A stretch of DNA of 30,870 bases, from NCBI RefSeq assembly GCF_000368045.1, contig NZ_KB849236.1:83924-114793 (forward strand), in the 5' to 3' direction. The notes below the pieces were generated by a model that searched no databases, was not told the DNA's origin, and saw only the letters and a list, made by a program, of their open reading frames with translations. Below, piece after piece: positions 24,544 through 30,870 of the stretch. Origin of the DNA: Acinetobacter johnsonii CIP 64.6 (GTDB taxonomy: Bacteria; Pseudomonadota; Gammaproteobacteria; Pseudomonadales; Moraxellaceae). A program made the position numbers and the translations under genes. How positions within the stretch are numbered: position 1 is the first letter of the stretch; each line of letters starts with the position of its first letter.

Positions 24544-25899
24544 TTATGTGAACTTCTTAAATCCATCTATCGTTGAGAGAAGAGAATCTAAAGCTTCAGC
24601 TTCGTTTATTTCCTTTAAGCGGAATAAATTTGCAATTGAGATCATTTTTTTTACACGAATTCTAACTTGAGGAGAAACATTGCTCATATCTATATCTCCT
24701 TGATCATTTTTTTCATTGTATTCAGTGGCTAGATGCACATAATGTGACATAGATTCATTGTTTGCGTGCATGGTAACTTTACGGCATGCATTTGAAGCAA
24801 CACTCAGAATACTTGAAAAGCTACCTTGTGCTGATATTTTCTTAATTGCTTTAGCTATATTAAGGGTAATAAATCTATGGCGAAAAGAATGATTGGTTAG
24901 GTGCCTCAGAGTCTCACAATATTTACTACCGTTAATAACCTTTTTTGTATAATTTTTTAAATAAGTAGATTTTAATGGTTTTCCTGTGACTGAATCGACA
25001 AAAAGAGCATCATGCTCCATATCAGGAAACATATCTTCAATTACATGGACGTATAAAAGAATAACTTGAATATCCTCATGGGTAGTCCTCACTGATCGAG
25101 TTTTACCTTTGTATTTTCCTTTCCTTATGGGAATATTTCGGATTATTGGCTGCTTGTCACTGATGAGTAATGAATCTGCTGCCTTTTTTATCATAGTTCG
25201 GGTTATCTCGTGAGCTTCACTTATTCTAGAGCCTGTAATATCTAGTAATGTGGTTAAGGCTTCCCACCTGCTTATGAGGAATGTATTTATTCTTGGGTGG
25301 TTGGTTGTGCAGTTGATGGCATCTAGCCACATAACTAACTCGTGATCATGAATGTATTCAGCTTCAGAGGCAATGTTAATTAGTCCGACAAGTGATTCAT
25401 GATAAAAGTATTCACCTGTTATACTTCCTTTCTTGAATTTAAGTTTTTCATAATGCACGCTGAATATTTTATCTGGATCTTTCTCTGTAGTACCCAGGTT
25501 CCATTCTGGATATATTTTGCTGAGATAATCTATATACTCAATTGCAGTCCTTCCATGTTGAATAATAGTACCGTCTTTAATATTCCTATCTTTTGACTCC
25601 TTAATATATTGATAAAGAGTGCTGTCATTAATCTCACTCAGATTTATAGAATTATCTTCAAGGAAATCACAGAACAAGTTTAAACTATATGCTTTTTTCT
25701 GAACGGTTTTTGCTAATGGGCGAATATTATATGTTTGTGAACCACCGCCATAATGAGTAATAAATGAATTAGCATCCCAATCAAACTTACCACCTTTCTT
25801 TAAAATCATGGGAAGTGGGCAATCATTGTGTTGGTCTATTCGCCTACTAGTATTGAGAAATTTAAGGTTAGGATCTTTTGCAACGACTACAGAAGACAT
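24544..25899 (-). CDS. Tyrosine recombinase (451 aa), last gene of the recombinase set
   Basis: A site-specific recombinase with an N-terminal core-binding domain (about 65-135, AYSLNLFCDFLEDNSINLSE) and a C-terminal catalytic domain. Visible catalytic residues are Arg225 (DITGSRISEAHEI), a lysine-rich strand near 258-266, His337 and Arg340 (NHSFRHRF), and probable nucleophile Tyr387 (SMSHYVHLATEY). The set is complete enough for activity. It begins in an overlap with the preceding stop codon (TAATG at 25899), so it is translationally coupled. The product should act with the two larger proteins to move the island; the target site is unknown. Strongly A+T-rich codon use sets it apart from core genes. 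Confidence 0.85.
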   Translation of the reverse strand: MSSVVVAKDPNLKFLNTSRRIDQHNDCPLPMILKKGGKFDWDANSFITHYGGGSQTYNIRPLAKTVQKKAYSLNLFCDFLEDNSINLSEINDSTLYQYIKESKDRNIKDGTIIQHGRTAIEYIDYLSKIYPEWNLGTTEKDPDKIFSVHYEKLKFKKGSITGEYFYHESLVGLINIASEAEYIHDHELVMWLDAINCTTNHPRINTFLISRWEALTTLLDITGSRISEAHEITRTMIKKAADSLLISDKQPIIRNIPIRKGKYKGKTRSVRTTHEDIQVILLYVHVIEDMFPDMEHDALFVDSVTGKPLKSTYLKNYTKKVINGSKYCETLRHLTNHSFRHRFITLNIAKAIKKISAQGSFSSILSVASNACRKVTMHANNESMSHYVHLATEYNEKNDQGDIDMSNVSPQVRIRVKKMISIANLFRLKEINEAEALDSLLSTIDGFKKFT

Positions 25900-26435
25900 T
25901 ATTTAACCAGCCAGAGTCGATTTCTACCTAGGATTTGAGCTTGAGATAGAATAAGTTTTCTATATGCAGCATCGATTTCCTTATCTTCTCGACATTGATC
26001 TAAAAGGCTCATATAAGCTCTATAAACTTCCGCTAATGCAACACGTAATTCCTCGTTTTCAGTTTTTAGTTTGTTCACTTCATTTTGTGATATTCTGGCG
26101 GTGGAATTACCTTTATCCTTCCTTTCTGATTCTGAGAGTTTAGAAAGCCTATGATTGGCATTTTTAATTGAATCAATTAGATCGTTTAAATATTTTAAGT
26201 TATGCTCAGCATGAGCTGTATTGTAAGAATAAGATATAATATTAAGATCACTATCATCCCACTTATGAACTGAAGTTTGTGAGATGGTGTTTTTTTTCAT
26301 TTCCAAGCTGCTAGGTATATCTTCAAAGTATTCTATCTTATTTATGAGTTCAGTTTTTCGCTTTATAGATGAGGATATTTCAATCTTTTTGTCGATAACT
26401 GGTTTCGAAGTTTCGCCCTTCTTAAACTTTGACAT
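25899..26435 (-). CDS. Small coiled-coil protein of the recombinase operon
   Basis: A 178-residue charged protein that I do not recognise as a named family. The start is at 26435 (MSKFKKGETSKP), which has TAGGAA 8 nt upstream and begins 16 bp after the preceding gene; a longer frame from 26540 only overlaps that gene. Residues about 95-150 form a probable coiled coil (NANHRLSKLSESERK, then NEVNKLKTENEELRVALAEV). A lysine-rich N-terminus suggests nucleic-acid contact. Its size, coil and place between recombinase genes recall TnpC of Tn554-type elements, which assists orientation-specific transposition; this is an analogy, not a demonstrated homology. Confidence 0.7.
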   Translation of the reverse strand: MSKFKKGETSKPVIDKKIEISSSIKRKTELINKIEYFEDIPSSLEMKKNTISQTSVHKWDDSDLNIISYSYNTAHAEHNLKYLNDLIDSIKNANHRLSKLSESERKDKGNSTARISQNEVNKLKTENEELRVALAEVYRAYMSLLDQCREDKEIDAAYRKLILSQAQILGRNRLWLVK

Positions 26436-26451
26436 AACTAAATTCCTACTT

Positions 26452-28440
26452 TTATGGCTTAATAAAGTAAAAGAAAACTTCATTTCCATCAATCTTACAG
26501 AAACGGACTTGTTGACCTGTTTTTTCTTTATGTTCGTCAATCAATCTACGGACCAGTGTCTCTAGCACAGTTGAAATATTTATTGACTGTCTGGCTTTGT
26601 TAACGATGCTTCTTACTGCTTCATCACCATTAATATGCTTGTTTAATGATGCCCCTATCCGTGCAATAGTAGCCTCAGCTTCGTCGATCCATTCATCATC
26701 AGGTGACACTTCTGCATAATAGAATGTTTGATCGAGGTTAGAGTGACCCATGAACCAAGATAGCTCATCTAATCCAACTTGATCTGAGAAGTTAAAATAC
26801 ACTACAGCAAATAGTCTTCTAAATTGGTGTGTTGATGGATACCATCTTTTTCCATCGATCAGGGGAGATTCAATCCAGTCCATAAACATATTAATTGAAG
26901 CATTAATATAGTCAGCGCTTAAAGGGTGTTTAGAGTTTTCCCCGCCATCTTCACGAGCCGCACTTATTGATCTATATGATAATGCACAACCAAACAAAAA
27001 TAGTTCATTCTCATCTCCTATAAAACCTCGTCTTTCTTCAAGTTCACATACCATTAAAGCGAACTCTAGACCGTAATCGTATATTAAATCAGGGATAGGT
27101 CTATATACTTTTTCTAACTCTAGCCTTTCTGAACTTTTAGGGATTTTCATGACTATGTCAAACAAACCATCAACTGGGGATTGTACAAAACAATTACGGT
27201 TTAAAGTCCGTAATGATGTTGTTCTGCCAGCAGAGAAGCTGGCGATCAGAATCCATATTGCAGCTGTGTAAAGTCTGATAGCCATATTAACAGACATGCC
27301 CTTTCTTAATTCGCTATAGTCAAATTTACTGTCATCTCCTTTTTCCCATGACGTAATAATTAAAGGTTTGAGAGAGTCTGGGATCTTAGTTGTTTTATAT
27401 ACATAATTCTTTATCTTTAGGTGATATTTCCTGCTGGTTGATAAAGCTATACCAAGTTCTATTATCCTGTTAACTTCGCCTTTAGATAAATCCGAAATGT
27501 ACTGACGAAGTGGCTCCCCATAAACGCGTGCAAAATGTAATGCTGAGGAAGTTGTATGAAGGGATAATGAAATTGGCATCAATGGAGTTTTCACGCTATC
27601 GATCATTTCATCAAAAATAGTCCTTCCTACAGAAAACAGTTCGATTGGCGAATACTGAAATTTATATTTTTGGGCAGTTCTTGCAGTAAAAAAGGCTTCC
27701 AGTTTAGATATTTCATTAGAGATTGTACTTTGACTTGGATATAGATCAAATTCTATGTCAAACTCTCGTATACATGCATTATTGTATTCTCGCTTATACG
27801 CCAATTTAGAAGTAAAGCCATCATCTTTTGATTCTAAGTATTTAATTATCTTGCATTTAAGACTTTTAAATTCCCTGGTTGTAAGAGCAAACTCAGTTTT
27901 TATTAAAGACCAGTTTATATCGCGCTTTGAGCTCCATTTTATTAATATAAAATTAACTGCTTTCTCAAACAAATCCCTCTCTACATTGAAAGATAACAAG
28001 TAATGTTTCAGCTCTTTGAATTTGATTTGCTCTAGGCTTCTAACTAAAGGTTCGCTCTTGGAAATACGAAGTTCATTTGCATGGTAGATGAGGTGAATTA
28101 CAGATATAGCAATATCCGAAATCCTAGCTGGTCTTGTAATTTTACCTGTTATATCAAGATAAAGAAGACTGTTACGGATATCTATTAATAATGCTTCATT
28201 AATTTTGTCAGTTAAATACTCATTGTCTGCAATCTTTTGTTTGAATTCAAACTTTTGTGCTTTATTAATGTTTCCCTTATAGAAGGTTAAACTAATACCA
28301 ACTTTGGATAAGTACCAAGTTTTATCATTTATAGACTCGTTCAACATCCATCGAGGTTTAGGGTAAGAGGAATTAACAATGGTCTCTGGCAAGTCATTAG
28401 GATCTATGCGTTCCTTGATAGGGCTTAAATTACTTTTCAT
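26452..28440 (-). CDS. Large tyrosine recombinase (662 aa)
   Basis: A second, larger tyrosine recombinase. The first 300 residues are an extended N-terminal region without a familiar domain. A core-binding part covers about 300-380. The catalytic domain then has Arg406 (FSAGRTTSLRTL), Lys433/435 (MKIPKSSERLE), His538 and Arg541 (STHQFRRL), His566 (WFMGHSNLDQT) and Tyr574/575 (TFYYAEV). All catalytic positions are present. It starts 11 bp after the stop of the preceding 703-residue frame. Its length is near Tn554 TnpB (630), and such long recombinases usually work in multi-recombinase sets. Confidence 0.85.
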   Translation of the reverse strand: MKSNLSPIKERIDPNDLPETIVNSSYPKPRWMLNESINDKTWYLSKVGISLTFYKGNINKAQKFEFKQKIADNEYLTDKINEALLIDIRNSLLYLDITGKITRPARISDIAISVIHLIYHANELRISKSEPLVRSLEQIKFKELKHYLLSFNVERDLFEKAVNFILIKWSSKRDINWSLIKTEFALTTREFKSLKCKIIKYLESKDDGFTSKLAYKREYNNACIREFDIEFDLYPSQSTISNEISKLEAFFTARTAQKYKFQYSPIELFSVGRTIFDEMIDSVKTPLMPISLSLHTTSSALHFARVYGEPLRQYISDLSKGEVNRIIELGIALSTSRKYHLKIKNYVYKTTKIPDSLKPLIITSWEKGDDSKFDYSELRKGMSVNMAIRLYTAAIWILIASFSAGRTTSLRTLNRNCFVQSPVDGLFDIVMKIPKSSERLELEKVYRPIPDLIYDYGLEFALMVCELEERRGFIGDENELFLFGCALSYRSISAAREDGGENSKHPLSADYINASINMFMDWIESPLIDGKRWYPSTHQFRRLFAVVYFNFSDQVGLDELSWFMGHSNLDQTFYYAEVSPDDEWIDEAEATIARIGASLNKHINGDEAVRSIVNKARQSINISTVLETLVRRLIDEHKEKTGQQVRFCKIDGNEVFFYFIKP

Positions 28441-28451
28441 TATTTACACAC

Positions 28452-30628
28452 CTAATAACTATTTTTCTCGACATTTAACTGTGCTTTCCTAAGCATATTC
28501 TTCATCCTTACTGAGGACTCTTGCCCAATCTTATCAAGTACATCTTTACAGTTTTTCTTTAACTTTTCATCTTTACCATCTTTCGCATACTTTATAGCTA
28601 ACTGAAGGTTTAGATCAGATACACAAAAATATAGTGGGGTATCTTCCTCATTATCTATACAAGGGTTAGTTAGTTTTTCGTATAAATTACCTCCCATATC
28701 TGGATTATTGAAAACTTGTTTTAGCTGAAATTTAAATTCGGCCTCACTCATATTTAGTGACTCGAAAGGTAATTTATTAGATGAGGTAGCCATAAACAGA
28801 AATATCTTCTGAAAGTTTCTTATTTTAAGTCTGTAAATTATCTCAGTTAAATATTTCGGGATGTAACGATTAAGAGTTGTCTTAATAGCATTGCCAAAAT
28901 ATGCCGCAGTCTTGATGGAGTCGCCATTTGATTTTAAATAAATTAAAACACCTTTTGATGTACGTACTTTTTTTAATGTAGCTTCCTGCAAAGTCGTGTT
29001 CTGAGGTGAGAGCGTCAAGCAGAACTTATTAAATTTATTTTGGAATGTTTCAGGACTTGGAACAGTGACACCATGACAAGTTAGGCAAACCCATAGATCT
29101 CGTATTCCCAAGGTCTCTCTGATTCTTGCTGTCATTTCTAATGCCATTCTTAAGCAAGTTGCTGCATTTATTTCATATGCATCTATATCGGCTAATGATT
29201 TATAAGATCCTTCCGCCTTTCTTGAGTGAGCGTTTCTAGCTCGTGGCTTTAATGCTTTAATTCTTACAGAACCTTCATCATCCACTATAACAAATTCATG
29301 GCCGTGACCGTCAGATGATATTTTTACTTTATAAAGCGAGTACGGATTAATCCCTAATTCTTCTGTGATGATGGTTTGCATCGCAGATGCAATACTGCTT
29401 GTTAAGCCTAGATATCCAAGGATATCTTCGCTTATAGCGAGTTGGTAAATATTATGTTGAGTTTTGCCATTTAGTAGATTATTAAAATAATAATCGTAAT
29501 AAGCGGTTAAATTATTTAAGCGTAGTGGATGTCTGCTATAAAAAGGATTTACCTTTGACTTAGAATTGCTGCCTTTTGTTTTACTTGTGAGAAATTGCGG
29601 GTGGTTCATGAATTCATCAAACTGGCTTTGCTCTATGATGATATTTTTATTACAAAAATTTTTGTACCCCTGAAAAACAATCTCTTGGGCATTTTTCACA
29701 AGGATACACAAGTTATATGAAAGTTCGCTCTTTAAAGACTCAATAAACTGGGGAGTGTTTATGTATTCATCACGCTTTTTTTCATCATACATGTCCACTT
29801 CACATATGAGCGGGTTGTCTTTTCGCACCTTTTCCGTATTTGTACACCTACGTAAATTGTCCGGCATTTCAACGTTTTTTGGCAATAGGCTATGTTTAAC
29901 TAACACATCAATTGAGTTCTTAACGTTCTGGAATTTACTATATGCAGTATTTCTGTGATATTCATCAAGCAAGTTACCTCTATATTTTAAAAGCTCACCT
30001 TGAATAATTCTGGGATGTTTATACCACTCAATATTAGTTGATGAAATTTGCTCTAAAAATTGAATTAACGGGGCTCTATGATGTTTCTTATACTTAAAAC
30101 TGTTAACGTGCTCTTTTAATCTATTAGCAATTTCTGGAGTGCAGGTGGAGTTTAGTATTTTCTTAAAGTTCTCATCGGCGCTGGATTCATGTGCGAAAAG
30201 ATTTGATATTTCTTCTGGTATAATTTCTGACTTAATTAGTTCGAATTGAGATTTAGTTGTTGAAGCAAGAAAGCTATCTAGTTTACTTAATTCTTTTTTG
30301 TTAAAAAAGTCTATATTAATTAATCGCTTAATTAGTGTTTGAAGAGCATTGATTAAAACTCTACTGCTTGCAAAAGTGTGTCTTTTGTAAAGGTCTATTC
30401 GAATATAGTGTAGGCTTTTAGCTAGTTCACCTGAATCGTTATTGTTAAGCGCTTCATGCAGAACTGCTATGTATGTTTTTATTAAAAATGATAGTTTGGT
30501 TTGTTGCTGCTTACCCAACTGAGATATAAAATTAGAAATTAAATAATAAACATCAGCATTCAAAATTCCAGATAAGTTTTCAAGCCTTTCTTTAACAAAA
30601 TGTGGGAGAGGTGGGGAATCTTTGTTAG
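28452..30628 (-). CDS. Divergent recombinase-like protein, first of the set, possibly 5'-truncated by IS3
   Basis: The frame from a TTG at 30563 gives 703 residues. The region near 455-490 (AATCLRMALEMTARIRE) may hold the first catalytic arginine. Near 530-575 the pattern VRTSKGVLIYLKSNGDSI, then AYFGNAIKTTLNRYIPKYL, resembles the end of a tyrosine recombinase with a possible Tyr567, but the standard His-x-x-Arg is not evident. The family assignment is therefore tentative. Upstream of the TTG the same frame stays open to the IS3 edge (NKDSPPLPHFVKERLENLSG), which looks like protein. The gene has probably lost its true start to the IS3 insertion. Alternatively TTG is used, with GGAA just before it. 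Confidence 0.6.
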
Positions 30629-30653
30629 TGAACCGTACCGGGTTTGTCGGAGA
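30629..30653 (-). repeat. IS3 terminal inverted repeat (right end)
   Basis: 25 bp, TGAACCGTACCGGGTTTG on the plus strand. The adjacent outside bases are TAG (30626-30628); the other end needed to test for a 3-bp duplication is outside the window. Confidence 0.85.
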
Positions 30654-30666
30654 CTTTTTATTTAAG

Positions 30667-30870
30667 TTAGGCCACCTGACCTAACTGGTTAATTTTATCA
30701 TAGTACATTGCTTCAAAATCAAAAGGTGATACATAATCTAGCGCACTATGTACACGTTCTTTATTGAACCAATCCACCCAGTTTAGTGTCGCAAGTTGTA
30801 CATCTGCTAAACCTTGCCAATCTGCTTTTAAATATTCAATCACCTCTGTTTTGTATAAGCCATTCACCGT
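30667..30870 (-). CDS. IS3-family transposase OrfB, C-terminal part
   Basis: The last 67 codons of the integrase-like OrfB: TVNGLYKTEVIEYLKADWQG, then LATLNWVDWFNKERVHSALD to the stop. NGLYKTEVI lies just after the catalytic glutamate segment of the DDE core, and the W-D-WFN-R pattern is typical of the IS3 C-terminus. The frame is open at the window edge, so the gene is probably intact outside. Confidence 0.88.
   Translation of the reverse strand, partial: TVNGLYKTEVIEYLKADWQGLADVQLATLNWVDWFNKERVHSALDYVSPFDFEAMYYDKINQLGQVA

Larger units (their letters stand above)
12575..30628. mobile_element. Genomic island in ligA (left part, right end not in window)
   Basis: About 18 kb of accessory DNA between the ligA junction and the IS3 copy. 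In order it holds the replacement ligase, hsdM–hsdS–prrC–hsdR, an istB remnant, IS66, and the leftward tyrosine recombinase set. Base composition shifts between blocks: the ligase and recombinases are A+T-rich, and the hsd block looks higher in G+C. The island may therefore be a composite assembled in steps. The right attachment site is not seen, so the extent is a minimum, and membership of the recombinase block is inferred. Confidence 0.65.
30629..30870 (-). mobile_element. IS3-family element, right (3') end, partial
   Basis: Another copy of the IS3 element seen at 1-222, entering from the right edge and ending at 30629. The terminal repeat at 30629-30653 is identical to the other two. Base for base it matches 95-222 over the shared part. 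It points leftward into the recombinase genes, so read-through from it could transcribe them. Confidence 0.9.

Noticed and set aside
223..30628. Composite transposon bounded by the two IS3 copies
   Set aside because: The segment contains ffh, smc, zipA and other core genes in their normal order, so it is chromosome flanked by independent insertions and not a mobile unit as a whole.
1..30870. CRISPR array, tRNA or rRNA genes
   Set aside because: No regularly spaced repeats, cloverleaf-like sequences or rRNA signatures were recognised by reading both strands.

Overview
The window looks like an Acinetobacter chromosome (inference). The DNA is A+T-rich. One half carries a gammaproteobacterial core set typical of that genus: ypjD/ccsA-like–ffh, coaX–birA without a DNA-binding domain on BirA, an SMC rather than MukB, then zipA–ligA. 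No rRNA, tRNA or CRISPR array was seen.

Layout. 1-222: two pieces of the same IS3-family element, one inserted into the 3' end of the other. 223-542: no gene except a strong hairpin terminator. 543-11319: core genes, namely a CcsA/YpjD-like membrane protein (-), ffh (+), a small serine hydrolase (+), coaX and birA (-), a TauE/SafE transporter (+), a GntR/FCD regulator (+), smc (+) and zipA (+). 11414-12574: the first 387 codons of the housekeeping ligA. There the gene is cut by foreign DNA.

12575-30628: an accessory island. Its first gene, 74 bp inside the junction, is a complete second NAD+-dependent DNA ligase. It sits downstream of the broken ligA in the same orientation and probably replaces its essential function. 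Next comes a type IC restriction-modification operon, hsdM–hsdS–prrC–hsdR, in the order of the E. coli EcoprrI/PrrC locus. HsdR residues align with EcoR124I numbering, HsdS has three TAEL spacer repeats, and the PrrC-like anticodon nuclease keeps its Arg/Glu/His catalytic residues. A 108-bp remnant of an IS21-type istB and an IS66-family element (2534 bp, frameshifted tnpA) follow. Then come four tightly packed leftward genes: two large tyrosine recombinases, a small coiled-coil protein and a divergent recombinase-like protein. The last of these is cut or closely abutted at its 5' end by another copy of the IS3 element, which runs off the window (30629-30870).

Reading of the whole: the recombinase set is the likely mover of an island that entered an essential gene and brought its own ligase. 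The hsd/prrC operon is its defence cargo: restriction with a tRNA-cutting backup that responds when a phage disables restriction. The right end of the island and the 3' part of ligA are not in the window, so the integration model is inferred.
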